Positions 48,794 to 57,628 are shown, numbered from the stretch's first letter. The stretch is DNA of 64,000 bases from AP-15 sp963833745 (GCA_963833745.1 CAWHZD010000003.1:434001-498000); one strand, 5' to 3'. Made by a program: numbers and translations. Notes: a model not told the origin generated them from the sequence alone.

Positions 48794-49810
48794 TCAGGCG
48801 TCGGCGAAGGCCGGCATCACCTCCTCGGTAAACAGCGCGATCGAACGCATCGCTTCGTCATGGCTGATCGTGCCAAAGGCAAAGTCGCAGACATAGTAGT
48901 TGACCCCGGTCGCCTTGATCTCGCCGGCGATGTAGTCGCGCACCTGGGCGGGCGTGCCGGCAATCGCGTCGCCATGCTGCTGCAATACTCTCCAATCCTC
49001 GGGCAACGCCGCTTCGAGCGGGAACGGCACGTTATATTGGTGCCACAGCTGGCCCATATGATGCCGCCATGCCGGATAGCCGCGCCGCGCGGTGTCGAGC
49101 GCCTCGTTCTCGGTCTCGGCGATGATGATGTGGCGGTTGACGCCGAGCAGCGGCAGGTCCGCCACCGACCGGCCAAGCTTTTCCCATTCGGCGCGATAAC
49201 TGTCGGTTATTGCACGCACCTGCTCCGACGGGCGCCGCGTCACCGTGTTGGCAGCGTTCGCCGCCGCCCAAGGGACGCTTGCCGGGTTGCCGAGCCCGTA
49301 CCACAGCTCCGGGTAGGGCTTCTGAAACGGCTTCATCGCCATCGGCACATGGTCGAAATCATAGAATTCGCCGTGGAAGGTCAGCTCGTCCTCGGTCAGG
49401 CCGATGCGGATAGCCTCGAAGGCCTCGCGGAACTGCGCCGCCCCTTTGGCGAAATCGACACCGTAAAACCCGACTTCGACCGGCGAGATGCCGCGCCCGA
49501 CCCCGTACATAAAGCGTCCGCCGCTCATCTGGTCGAGCATGCAGATCTCGTCGACCAGGCGCAGCGGGTGATAGAGCGGCAAGAGGTAGACCATCGGCCC
49601 AAAGCGCAACTGCCGGGTCCGCTGCGCCACCGCCGCGAGGAACACGCCGGGCGACGGCGCATAGCCCAACGGCGTGTTGTGGTGCTCGGCCAGATGGTAG
49701 CCATAGAACCCGGCCCGGTCGTACGCCTCGATCAGCTTCAGCCGGTCCTCGAAATGCCGGGTCAGCGGCTGCCCGCTGTCGTCCAAATGATCAAAGATCC
49801 CAAACCGCAT
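48794..49810 (-). CDS. LLM-class flavin-dependent oxidoreductase
   Basis: 338 residues from ATG 49810. The luciferase-like barrel reads MRFGIFDHLDDSGQPL, YDRAGFYGYHLAEHHNTPLGYAPSP, RLRFGPMVYLLPLYHPLRLVDEI and MYGVGRGISPVE. The C-terminus (ALFTEEVMPAF) is typical of bacterial luciferase-like monooxygenases. It likely uses FMN. Only distantly similar to the 19174 gene. The second IS4 copy begins about 50 bp beyond its start. Confidence 0.88.
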   Translation of the reverse strand: MRFGIFDHLDDSGQPLTRHFEDRLKLIEAYDRAGFYGYHLAEHHNTPLGYAPSPGVFLAAVAQRTRQLRFGPMVYLLPLYHPLRLVDEICMLDQMSGGRFMYGVGRGISPVEVGFYGVDFAKGAAQFREAFEAIRIGLTEDELTFHGEFYDFDHVPMAMKPFQKPYPELWYGLGNPASVPWAAANAANTVTRRPSEQVRAITDSYRAEWEKLGRSVADLPLLGVNRHIIIAETENEALDTARRGYPAWRHHMGQLWHQYNVPFPLEAALPEDWRVLQQHGDAIAGTPAQVRDYIAGEIKATGVNYYVCDFAFGTISHDEAMRSIALFTEEVMPAFADA

Positions 49811-49899
49811 CTGCCTCTCCTCTGGAGTCCATCGATATACTTATTTCGTCATGCCCGCTTTCGCGCACTGTTGTCGGGGATTTTGCGGCGGGTGTGGGT

Positions 49900-51285
49900 T
49901 CAGTGGAAGACAAAGCATGACTGGGGGTGTGGCGGCCGCAAAGCCGGCGGCTTGGGTGGGGGTGTGCTGGCGTGGCACAGGCTGAGGCGGCCGAACAGGC
50001 CGAGTTTGAGGTGGGTGAGCCGCAGAGCGGTGGTGCTTTTGAAGGCGCGGGCGGCAGTGTGAGGCACAATGCGCAGCAGCATAAAGGCGCTCAGGGCGAC
50101 ACAGATCTGGATGCGCCCGGCGTTTTCGGTGCGCCCGAGAAAGCGGCGGATTTTGAGGTTTTGCTCGAGCCATTTGAACAGCGGCGGCCCGCCCCGGCGC
50201 AGGCCGGGGTCCCGGCGTTTCTTGTCGAGGCGGGCGATGTCGACGGCGGGGCGCTCGAGATTGTTGGTGAGCAGGTCAAGCGGCTCCTCCTTGTCGCCGC
50301 GGGCAACGACGATTTCGCGCAATTCGACCTGGTAGAGCGGATTGACCGGCGCCGCGTCGCGCGGCCGGCGGTGGCCGGTCTTGAGCCGGCGGTCGGCCAG
50401 CATGCCGTCGCCGACGGCATCCTGTTTGACGATCTCGCGAGGATGCGTGTTGCGCTTGCGCCGGGTAACGAACTTGCGCCGGGTGACGAAAAAGGCGCCG
50501 GCCGCGGGAATTTCCGGCCACCAGCGGAAATCCTCACAGCCCTTGTCGAAGACGCAGCTCGCACCGGCTTCGAGCGGAACGTCGCGGCCGGCCACCCCGT
50601 CATCCACCTTGGCCGAGGTGACATCGAACCACACCGGCCGGCGCTGCCGCGGGTCGCAAAGGACAGGCAGCTTCAGGCCGCGGGTGCGGGCATTGGCCTC
50701 GGCCCCCGGAAAACCGTCACCCTTGAGCCGGATCGGGGTCGCAGCGAGCAGCCGAAGCAGGGCCTCGCTCTCGGCCCACAGCGCGCCGGCGGCGACCGGG
50801 GTCAGCGCCATCGCGATGTCGCGGAACACCGCCGCCGGCCGGTCGGCATTGGCCTCAGCCAGTGTCGCGCGACACGGCGCACGCCGGTCGAGATGATACC
50901 GGGTGAGATGACACCGGTTGAGATGACACCGGTTGAGATGACACCGGTTGAGATGACACCGGTTGAGATGACACCGGTTGAGATGACACCGGTTGAGATG
51001 ACACCGGTTGAGATGACACCGGTTGAGATGACACCGGTTGAGATGACACCGGTTGAGATGACAAAAGCGCCGGCTCTGCGCTCCCAGCCCCGCCACGATC
51101 TCGCGCAGACTGGTCAAGCCAGCCCACTGCGCAGACAACACACCCCTCAGACGTCGTCCACCGGTCCACGCCCGCTCACCGCTGCCGACCCCACGGTCGC
51201 CGGCATGCGCGGCGACGGCGCGGGCGATGACCCGTCGATCCAGCGGTTCCAACAGCTGGTGAAACGCGCTACGAAGATCGGGCAC
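49900..51285 (-). CDS. IS4-family transposase with 12-unit pentapeptide expansion
   Basis: 461 residues from GTG 51285 (VPDLRSAFHQLLEPL), open throughout, unlike copy 1. After REIVAGLGAQSRRF come ten CHLNR units, then CHLTR and YHLDR, where copy 1 has three. The catalytic region has LLAATPIRLKG, with Ala at the expected first Asp, then FDKGCEDFRWW (second Asp) and FKWLEQNLKIRRFLGRTENA (Glu/Lys region). A duplicated FVTRRKFVTRRK occurs in frame. It is probably catalytically dead if the Asp assignment is correct. The frame continues upstream into the disrupted secreted-protein gene. Confidence 0.78.
   Translation of the reverse strand: MPDLRSAFHQLLEPLDRRVIARAVAAHAGDRGVGSGERAWTGGRRLRGVLSAQWAGLTSLREIVAGLGAQSRRFCHLNRCHLNRCHLNRCHLNRCHLNRCHLNRCHLNRCHLNRCHLNRCHLNRCHLTRYHLDRRAPCRATLAEANADRPAAVFRDIAMALTPVAAGALWAESEALLRLLAATPIRLKGDGFPGAEANARTRGLKLPVLCDPRQRRPVWFDVTSAKVDDGVAGRDVPLEAGASCVFDKGCEDFRWWPEIPAAGAFFVTRRKFVTRRKRNTHPREIVKQDAVGDGMLADRRLKTGHRRPRDAAPVNPLYQVELREIVVARGDKEEPLDLLTNNLERPAVDIARLDKKRRDPGLRRGGPPLFKWLEQNLKIRRFLGRTENAGRIQICVALSAFMLLRIVPHTAARAFKSTTALRLTHLKLGLFGRLSLCHASTPPPKPPALRPPHPQSCFVFH
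50890..51060. repeat. 15-bp minisatellite, ten perfect units plus degenerate ends
   Basis: Unit GAGATGACACCGGTT repeats perfectly ten times at 50905-51054, with a variant unit GAGATGATACCGGGT at 50890-50904 and a partial GAGATG at 51055-51060. It lies inside the transposase and encodes CHLNR on the minus strand, TPVEM on the plus strand. The corresponding site in copy 1 (16891-16935) has three units. Confidence 0.95.
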
Positions 51286-51489
51286 GGCACACCTCAAAAT
51301 CATGTTTGGCGACACGATTTTGGCCCAACATACAGGGTTTGTCTGCCGTGCAAGCGACTTCCTGGCGAAAATCCCGGACAACAGTGCGCGCAACCGGGAT
51401 CCCAGCGGCGGCGGCGACCGAGCTTGTGGCCCCCTGTTCAGGCCAGGGGCAGGCTCTGGACCCCCGCTTGCGCGGGGGCGACGGTAACG

Positions 51490-51873
51490 GACTATCCTGC
51501 CGTTGACGTACATCTCGAAAAAGCTTTTGTGGGAACCAATGGGCGCCAATAACCGCATCGCCAACTCGCCCTGCGACCCAACCGTTCCTTCTACTTTCCA
51601 ATCTAGCGCGTGGTTGTAATTATATCGCGCCTGACCGTTAATGATGGTGAGCGGTCCCACTCTCCGGTCCGAACATTGACCGATGCGCGTTGTCCCCGTC
51701 ATGTAATTCTCGTTCAGTTTAGTCGAAGAGACGAACGCGTAGGTGCCGTCAAACTTGGTTCCGGCTGTCGAAACCGGCGGAGTTTGCGCAATAGCAGCTT
51801 CCGAACAGCCAAAAATTCCAGCAATCCACAACCATTTAATGCTCTTCCGCGCATGCGTGCCCTCCCAGCCCAA
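51490..51873 (-). pseudogene. Small secreted FDGTYAF-family protein, 3-prime end replaced by repeat and IS
   Basis: About 128 residues survive, from MGWEGTHARKSIKWLW. The signal peptide is KWLWIAGIFGCSEAAIAQTP; the mature part begins FDGTYAFVSSTKLNENY and includes RVGPLTIINGQARY and GTVGSQGELAMRLLAP. At about 51490 (VNGRIV) the sequence enters the palindromic repeat and then the IS4 element in the same frame, giving a 657-residue chimeric ORF (49900-51873). The normal ending, with the Cys-Ser-Tyr-Asp motif seen in its paralogues, is missing. Confidence 0.8.
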
Positions 51874-51933
51874 GTTTCTTCGTCCTTCTCAGAGCCCGAC
51901 CCGACAAGAAGCACAGAGAGTCAACATATCGAA

Positions 51934-52002
51934 CGTCATTCCCGCGAAAGCGGGAACCCAGGGCCAGTGACGTGCCCCGCTTTCGCGGGGTCGATCGTGA
52001 CG
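51934..52002. repeat. CGTCATTCCCGCGAAAGCGG palindromic repeats
   Basis: Stem TTCCCGC-GAAA-GCGGGAA at about 51939-51956 followed by CCCCGCTTTCGCGGGG at 51973-51988. It belongs to the same broad palindrome type as those targeted by the IS4 copies. Further fragments are at 52551-52562 and 52788-52810. Confidence 0.7.
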
Positions 52003-52038
52003 GGTGGAATCGCTCTCTTCATATTTCCACCTAAAGGG

Positions 52039-52485
52039 CTATTGCTTAATCTCTTTTTGCCAGATCAAATCATAGCTGCAATAAGAACCCATTTGGCGTG
52101 CGCGCACCATGCCGTTCCCATCTATTGTGCCGTTGATATTTATCTCGATGCCGGGCGTGGCACCCCTTTTCACGGGTGCGGGGGCGACTAATCGCATCGC
52201 CAGCTCGCCTTGCGACCCGACCGTTCCGGCGAAACCTGGGCCGCCGCGGGAATATCGCGCCCGACCGTTGACGATCGTAAGCGGCCCACCCTTATAGTAC
52301 CCACACGATTTGATATGCTCTGTCGCTCTCGTCGCGTAAGTTTCGTTCACCTTCGCCGAAGACACGAACGCGTAGGTGCCGTCGAACCGGGCATCTGACG
52401 TCGAAACCGGTGGCGTCTGCGCGATCGCGACAGCCGAAACGCCGAAAATTCCGGCGACCCACAACAATCCAACCCCCCTTTGCAT
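52039..52485 (-). CDS. Small secreted FDGTYAF-family protein
   Basis: 148 residues from ATG 52485, behind GGGAGGGCAGG. The signal peptide is LLWVAGIFGVSAVAIAQTPP. Mature features shared with its two neighbours are RFDGTYAFVSSAKVNETY, GGPLTIVNGRARYS, GTVGSQGELAMRLVAP, the GTIDGNGMVRARQ strand and the C-terminal CSYDLIWQK. Four Cys could form two disulfides. It resembles a small beta-rich periplasmic or secreted protein of unknown function, common as tandem copies. Confidence 0.75.
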   Translation of the reverse strand: MQRGVGLLWVAGIFGVSAVAIAQTPPVSTSDARFDGTYAFVSSAKVNETYATRATEHIKSCGYYKGGPLTIVNGRARYSRGGPGFAGTVGSQGELAMRLVAPAPVKRGATPGIEININGTIDGNGMVRARQMGSYCSYDLIWQKEIKQ

Positions 52486-52894
52486 GTGCCTGCCCTCCCA
52501 GCGCTAAAGGCGTGACCCAAAGCCATTACAAAAGATCAAGCATTAGGGCGTCATTCCCGCGGAAAGCACAGAACTGTCCAAGTCCATTTTTACGACATCA
52601 ATAATAAAGGAATTGACACTTCCGCCTTCGTCTTGGCCGATCTTGACCAAGCTTGACCCGGTCATCCACGCCTTTGACGCCCGCAACGAAGACAACGACG
52701 TGGATACGCCGGACAAGCCCGCGCAAGACGACTTCACTTTGTTCAGGAGGGAGTACGAACACAATTATGCTTGAAGCCGACATTTCCCCGGACAGCCCGC
52801 CCGAAAGCGGGAATGACGATGTAAGGCGCTAAAACAATCGAAGTCATTTTTCGGCGCGACTCTCAGACGATAAGCAGCAACCGATTTACCTGAT
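52486..52894. other. Intergenic region with palindrome fragments
   Basis: About 410 bp between two paralogous secreted-protein genes. It contains partial CATTCCCGC and GCGGGAATGACG arms near 52551 and 52796. No gene with a family signature is seen. Confidence 0.45.
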
Positions 52895-53320
52895 TTATTT
52901 CTGCCAGACGAAATCATAACTACAGGAATTGCTGGTCTGGCGGGCGCGGATCGTGCCGGTACTGTCAATCTGGCCGTTCAGGCTCAGATTGAGCGGCTGG
53001 GAGCCGGCGTTGCCGCTGTTGGACGGTGCGACCAAGCCCAGCGTCAGCTGGCCCTGCGGCCCGACCGTCCCTTTGAGCTTGTAGCCGGTGGTGGTGGTAT
53101 ACCGTACCAGACCGTTCGCGATGTGGAGCGGCCCGGTTCGCCGCTCAGGACATGGGCCCGTCCGCCCGTTCCTTGTCGTATAGGTTGCATTGACATTCGT
53201 CGAGGAAACAAACGCGTAGGTACCGTCAAACGCCGCCGAAGCCGCCGGCGCCTGCGCATTCGCCGAGGCAAACGAACCGATCAACCCGACGACCCCGAAC
53301 CATCCGATTAACTTTCGCAT
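52895..53320 (-). CDS. Small secreted FDGTYAF-family protein
   Basis: 141 residues from ATG 53320. The signal peptide is MRKLIGWFGVVGLIGSFASANAQ. It has FDGTYAFVSSTNVNATYTTR, RTGPLHIANGLVRY, GTVGPQGQLTLGLVAPS, NGQIDSTGTIRARQ and CSYDFVWQK, matching the paralogue at 52039 over its length. Three such genes lie in a row on one strand with repeats between them. Function is unknown. The conserved GTV(G)-GxL pattern suggests one beta-sandwich domain. Confidence 0.75.
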   Translation of the reverse strand: MRKLIGWFGVVGLIGSFASANAQAPAASAAFDGTYAFVSSTNVNATYTTRNGRTGPCPERRTGPLHIANGLVRYTTTTGYKLKGTVGPQGQLTLGLVAPSNSGNAGSQPLNLSLNGQIDSTGTIRARQTSNSCSYDFVWQK

Positions 53321-53361
53321 TTTCCGCTCCCTCCCCGCTATTTCTGGAATTTTCCTGCTGA

Positions 53362-54453
53362 TCAGATCACGGCTTCGGACCCTACGTCAAAGAAGTGCAA
53401 CCGCTCCGGGTTCAGCGCCAGCCGCAACCGGTCGTGAACATTGACGCGCACATTGGGTTCGACCGACGCCACCATGGCGTTGTGGCCGACCGCGACGTCG
53501 AGCAGGATTTCGGAACCGAGCTTCTCGATGACCTCGACCGCGGCGTCGAAACCCAGTTCGGCGGAATCGGCTTCCGAAGCGACATGCAGATCTTCGGGCC
53601 GGATCCCCATCGTGACCTGCTGCCCGGTGTGACGGGCGAGCCGCCCGGCGGTCTGGCCCGGCACCTTGATGCGGATGCCGTCATCCTCGGCCCACAATGC
53701 CCCATCGGTTTCGCGCACCGTGACGGTGGCAAAATTCATCGCCGGCGAACCGAGAAACCCCGCGACAAAGAGGTTGGCCGGCTCATTATAGAGTTCCAGC
53801 GGCTCGCCGACCTGCTGCACCAGGCCGTCGCGCATGACAACGACGCGGTCGCCCAAGGTCATTGCCTCGACCTGGTCGTGGGTCACGTAAATCGCGGTGG
53901 TGCCGAGCCGGTCGTGCAGTTTTTTGAGCTCGACGCGCATCTGGACCCGCAACTTGGCGTCGAGATTTGACAAGGGCTCGTCGAACAAGAAGACCTGGGG
54001 GTGCCGGACGATTGCGCGGCCGAGGGCGACGCGCTGGCGTTGACCGCCGGACAGCTGACGCGGCTTGCGCTTCAGCAGATCCTGCATCCCCAGGATCTCG
54101 GCCGCTTCCTGCACCCGCCGGGCGATGTCGACGCGGTCGAATTTTCGCATTTTGAGGCCAAAGGCCATGTTGTCGTAAACGCTCATATGCGGGTAGAGCG
54201 CATAGTTCTGAAACACCATCGCGATGTCGCGATCCATCGGCGCCAGCTCGTTGATGACCTTGTCGTCGATCAGGATGCGGCCCGATGAGATCGATTCGAG
54301 CCCGGCCACCATGCGCAAGGTCGTCGTCTTGCCGCAGCCGGACGGGCCGACCAGCACCATGAACTCCTTGTCGCGGATCGACAAATTGACGTCTTTGACG
54401 GCGTAGACTTCGTCAAAATTCTTGTTGAGATTCTGGAGGACTACCTCTGCCAT
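53362..54453 (-). CDS. Sugar-type ABC importer ATPase (MalK/UgpC-like)
   Basis: 363 residues from ATG 54453. Walker A GPSGCGKTT, Q-loop FQNYALYPHMSVYDNMAFGLKM, signature LSGGQRQRVALGRA, Walker B VFLFDEPLSNLDAKLR, H-loop YVTHDQ. The C-terminal TOBE/regulatory domain has MGIRPEDLHV and LNPERLHFFD. It energises the permease pair just upstream. It is the last gene of a four-gene operon read right to left. Confidence 0.92.
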   Translation of the reverse strand: MAEVVLQNLNKNFDEVYAVKDVNLSIRDKEFMVLVGPSGCGKTTTLRMVAGLESISSGRILIDDKVINELAPMDRDIAMVFQNYALYPHMSVYDNMAFGLKMRKFDRVDIARRVQEAAEILGMQDLLKRKPRQLSGGQRQRVALGRAIVRHPQVFLFDEPLSNLDAKLRVQMRVELKKLHDRLGTTAIYVTHDQVEAMTLGDRVVVMRDGLVQQVGEPLELYNEPANLFVAGFLGSPAMNFATVTVRETDGALWAEDDGIRIKVPGQTAGRLARHTGQQVTMGIRPEDLHVASEADSAELGFDAAVEVIEKLGSEILLDVAVGHNAMVASVEPNVRVNVHDRLRLALNPERLHFFDVGSEAVI

Positions 54454-54473
54454 CGGTTTCTCTTGTGGTTATG

Positions 54474-55325
54474 CTATCCCTTGACCGACCCGGTCACGCT
54501 GGCGACGTAGTGCTCGACAAAGAAGGAGTAGACAAAGGCGACCGGGATCGAGCCGAGCAATGCCCCGGCCATCAGTTCACCCCAATAAAACACATCGCCG
54601 CGGATCAGTTCCGAGGTCACCCCGACGGGCACCGTCTTTTCCTCGGGCGAAGAAAGAAAGACGAGGGCATAGAGAAACTCGTTCCACGACAGCGTAAACG
54701 CAAAGATCCCGGCCGACAGGATGCCGGGCACCGCGATCGGAAAGACGATATACAGCATCGCTTTCCAGCGGGTAGCGCCGTCGATGCGGGCGCATTCCTC
54801 GAGCTCCTTGGGGATGGACTTGAAATAGCCCATCATCAGCCAAGTACAGAACGGGATCAAAAACGTCGGATAGGTCAGGATCAGGGCCCAGGGTGAATCA
54901 CCAAGGCGGAAATTGCGGATGATGTCGGCGAGCGGAATAAACAATAATGTCTGCGGCACCAGGTAGGTAATGAAGATCGCAGTGCCGAGACCGCCGGCAA
55001 ACGGAAATTTGAGCCGCGACAACGCGTATCCGGCCAAAAGCCCGCAGAACAACGAGATCGCGGTCGCCGAAAAAGCGATGATCATCGTGTTCAGCAGCCA
55101 GGTGGTAAACAAAGTCTGGGTCAGCAGATCCGTGATGTGTTCCAGCGTCGGACGCCAAGTCCAAAACGGATTGTAATTGACCGAATTCCACGGCCGGTAG
55201 AGTTCATTGTCCGGCCGGATCGTGGTGATGACCATCCAGTAGAACGGAAACAACAGCCCGACGATGAAAGCGGTCAGCGGCACATAAAAGAAGACCCACC
55301 GCCGCCAAAGAGCGCCCTCGATCAT
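54474..55325 (-). CDS. Sugar-type ABC importer permease (MalG-like)
   Basis: 283 residues from ATG 55325, 3 bp behind the partner permease stop. Six helices; the first is VFFYVPLTAFIVGLLFPFYWMVI. The EAA-loop is ELEECARIDGATRWKAMLYIVFPIAVPG. The C-terminus ends EHYVASVTGSVKG, the classic MalG-like ending. It forms the membrane channel with the 55329 permease and contacts the ATPase at 53362. Confidence 0.92.
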   Translation of the reverse strand: MIEGALWRRWVFFYVPLTAFIVGLLFPFYWMVITTIRPDNELYRPWNSVNYNPFWTWRPTLEHITDLLTQTLFTTWLLNTMIIAFSATAISLFCGLLAGYALSRLKFPFAGGLGTAIFITYLVPQTLLFIPLADIIRNFRLGDSPWALILTYPTFLIPFCTWLMMGYFKSIPKELEECARIDGATRWKAMLYIVFPIAVPGILSAGIFAFTLSWNEFLYALVFLSSPEEKTVPVGVTSELIRGDVFYWGELMAGALLGSIPVAFVYSFFVEHYVASVTGSVKG

Positions 55326-55328
55326 GGC

Positions 55329-56270
55329 TCAGTGGGTCTCCGCCTTGCGGATGTAGAACAACTGGACGATGACGACGAGCAGCAGCACCGGGAAGACCGC
55401 GAGCGAGATCGTCGCACCCTGGCTCAACAGCCCGGTGCCGATGCCGATCTGATAGGCATAGGTGGCGAAGAGCTGGGTGGCGTTGGCCGGTCCGCCGCCG
55501 GTCAGCACATAGACCAGCTGAAAGTCGGCAAAGGTCTGGATCACCGAGAACAGCATCACCACGAGGGTCACCGGCAACAGCAGCGGCCAGGTCACGTGCA
55601 CAAAGCGCTGCCAGGGCCGCGCGCCGTCGATCGCCGCGGCCTCGTGCAGTTCGGGGCTGATCGTCTGCAGCCCGGCGAGGAGACTGATCGCGAAAAACGG
55701 CACGCCGCGCCAGACGTTGACGATGATCACCGAAATCAACGCCAAATTGGGGTCACCCAGCCAATTGATCCGCGTGTGGATCAGGCCGAGCCGGAACAGT
55801 CCCCAGTTGATGACGCTGAAAGTCGGGTCAAACATCCACTTCCAGGCCAGGGTCGACAACACCGTCGGTATGATGAACGGCAACAGAATAAAGGCCCGGG
55901 TTATGGCTTTGCCCTTGAAGTGATGGTTGAGCAGCACCGCCAGCCACAAGCCGAGAGCAAGTTTGAACACCGTGGCGACCGCCGTGTAGACGCAGGTATT
56001 CCACACCGCGACGCGAAAGATGCCGTCGTTCCACACATTGACAAAGTTCTGCAGTCCGACGAAATGCCCGGGGACGCCGACCCGGGTGTCGGTCACCGAC
56101 AGCATGATGCCCTTGAAAAACGGGTAGGCGATGAAAAGCCCGAGCAGCACCACCGTCGGCAGCAGCAGCGCGATCGCCAGCCAGCGCTCGTCTTCGAGCA
56201 GCCGGGTGACCGGTCCGCGCCGCGGCGAACCGACATAGGCTCTCGGAGCAGCAACGGTGGTGAACGTCAT
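55329..56270 (-). CDS. Sugar-type ABC importer permease (MalF/UgpA-like)
   Basis: 313 residues from ATG 56270. The N-terminal hydrophobic segment LAIALLLPTVVLLGLFIAYPFF and the EAA-loop LHEAAAIDGARPWQRFVHVTWPLLLPV are standard for the MalF-like half. The region GGPANATQLFATYAYQIGIG is also typical. It is followed immediately by the MalG-like gene. Substrate specificity lies in the binding protein, which precedes it. Confidence 0.92.
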   Translation of the reverse strand: MTFTTVAAPRAYVGSPRRGPVTRLLEDERWLAIALLLPTVVLLGLFIAYPFFKGIMLSVTDTRVGVPGHFVGLQNFVNVWNDGIFRVAVWNTCVYTAVATVFKLALGLWLAVLLNHHFKGKAITRAFILLPFIIPTVLSTLAWKWMFDPTFSVINWGLFRLGLIHTRINWLGDPNLALISVIIVNVWRGVPFFAISLLAGLQTISPELHEAAAIDGARPWQRFVHVTWPLLLPVTLVVMLFSVIQTFADFQLVYVLTGGGPANATQLFATYAYQIGIGTGLLSQGATISLAVFPVLLLVVIVQLFYIRKAETH

Positions 56271-56302
56271 TTAGAGTACCTCCGCAGCGCTGGAGCCCCA
56301 AA

Positions 56303-57628
56303 TCAGCCGTAGACTTTGGTCAGTTCGGCGTGCGCCCATTTGACGGCGTCCTCGGCCGCCATCCCCTGCACGGCCTTGGCGTACATGTCGACGATGATGT
56401 ATTTGGTCTGGACCTCGGCCGCCTTCTGGCTCGGCGGCCCGGCATAGCCCATCAGCCGACCGCTGTTCGGCAGGTCCCTGAACGGCAGCATCACCGGATC
56501 CTTGTTCCAGACCGGGTCCTTTTCCCAAATTTTGGTGGCGCCGTCGGTGTAGCCCTGCTGCGAGGTGAACCATTCCTCGAATACCGGCTTCGAATTCACC
56601 CAGCGCAGAAAGTCCTTGGCCGCCTTTTGGTTCTTCGAATAACCCATGACCATGTGAATGAACGGGCCGGGCAATGCGAAATGCCCGCTGACGCCGGTCC
56701 CGAGAGGCGCGTGGGAAATGTCGTCTTTCATCGGGGTGCCCTTGTCCGTCAGATACACATCGGGCTTCTTTTTCGCTTCGAGATAGATCGAGGCGCCGTT
56801 GTTGGTGGCGGCGATCGTACCGGACAGAAAGGCTCGATTGTTGCTGCTGTCGTCCCAAGCCAGCCCGCCCGGGTCGCAGCAATCGTTCCAGAACGGCACC
56901 GCGAATTTGACCAACTCGATCGTCTCCTTGCTGTTCAGCGCCACGGTCTTGCCGTCGGCCTCGACCTCCTTGCCGCCCCACGACCACAGGTAGGGGTACC
57001 AGAAGCCGGGCGCGTCGCCAAAGGTGTGGCCGAGCGTCTGTCCGATCGGGTGGCCCTTTGCCTTCCACTTCTTGCCGGCGTCGTGCCACTCGTCCCAGCT
57101 CACCGGGAACTTTTCATAACCGATGTCGGCGAGCCAGGATTTGCGGTAGACGACGAGGCCGCCGCCGATCGCCCACGGCACCCCGATCCATTTTCCCTGG
57201 TAGATGCCGACGGCCTTGGCCATGTCGTAATAGCCACCCTGCGCGTTGCCGATCTCCTCGGTGACGTCGCTGACATCGGCGAGGCTGGTGGCGTAGAGCT
57301 GCGGCCAGTTGTTGAGTGCCATGATGATGTCGGGACCGCTGCCCGACTGGATCGAGGCGGTGGCGCGCGCCTGGATGTCGTTGGCGTTGATCGTCTCAAA
57401 CTGGATCTTGATGCCGAGCGCCTTCTCCCCGTCGGGGACGATCTTGTTCCGCAAAATCTGGTCGGAGGCGGGCACGAAATCGGACCAGCGCACCCAGTGG
57501 ATGCTCGTCGTCTGAGCATAGGCGGGGGCCCGTCCCGAAGCCAGGATTCCGGCGAGGCCGCCCGATGCCGCTGCCGCGGCGCCGGCACCGGAAAGTCTCA
57601 AGAGCCTGCGCCGGTCGATGCGAACCAT
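56303..57628 (-). CDS. Sugar-type ABC importer substrate-binding protein (family 1)
   Basis: 441 residues from ATG 57628 (MVRIDRRRLLRLSG). The Tat-like leader is RRRLLRLSGAGAAAAASGGLAG. Family-1 features are FETINANDIQARATASIQSGSGPDIIM, GVPWAIGGGLVVYRKSWLAD and FLRWVNSKPVFEEWFTSQQGY. It would bind a sugar or polyol in the periplasm. It is the first gene of the operon; the intergenic region upstream contains two palindromes at 57791 and 57897. Confidence 0.92.
   Translation of the reverse strand: MVRIDRRRLLRLSGAGAAAAASGGLAGILASGRAPAYAQTTSIHWVRWSDFVPASDQILRNKIVPDGEKALGIKIQFETINANDIQARATASIQSGSGPDIIMALNNWPQLYATSLADVSDVTEEIGNAQGGYYDMAKAVGIYQGKWIGVPWAIGGGLVVYRKSWLADIGYEKFPVSWDEWHDAGKKWKAKGHPIGQTLGHTFGDAPGFWYPYLWSWGGKEVEADGKTVALNSKETIELVKFAVPFWNDCCDPGGLAWDDSSNNRAFLSGTIAATNNGASIYLEAKKKPDVYLTDKGTPMKDDISHAPLGTGVSGHFALPGPFIHMVMGYSKNQKAAKDFLRWVNSKPVFEEWFTSQQGYTDGATKIWEKDPVWNKDPVMLPFRDLPNSGRLMGYAGPPSQKAAEVQTKYIIVDMYAKAVQGMAAEDAVKWAHAELTKVYG

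Larger units (their letters stand above)
49862..51389 (-). mobile_element. IS4-family insertion sequence, copy 2, inverted relative to copy 1
   Basis: Ends GCGCACTGTTGTCGGGGATT at about 49863 and, inverted, AATCCCGGACAACAGTGCGC at about 51369-51388 match those of copy 1. It is about 130 bp longer than copy 1, explained by nine extra 15-bp units. It too sits in the loop of a CCCGC/GCGGG palindromic repeat, with CCCGCTTTCG on one side and CGCAACCGGGATCC on the other. Identity with copy 1 extends about 90 bp beyond the element on one side, through the neighbouring palindrome. Confidence 0.82.

Noticed and set aside
48671..50062. 463-codon open frame on the plus strand
   Set aside because: It runs antisense to the luciferase-like gene and through a repeat and IS end; composition is that of a shadow frame.
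50890..51060. Regular array that could be mistaken for CRISPR
   Set aside because: Units are 15 bp, directly contiguous with no spacers, and in frame within a transposase gene; it is a minisatellite.
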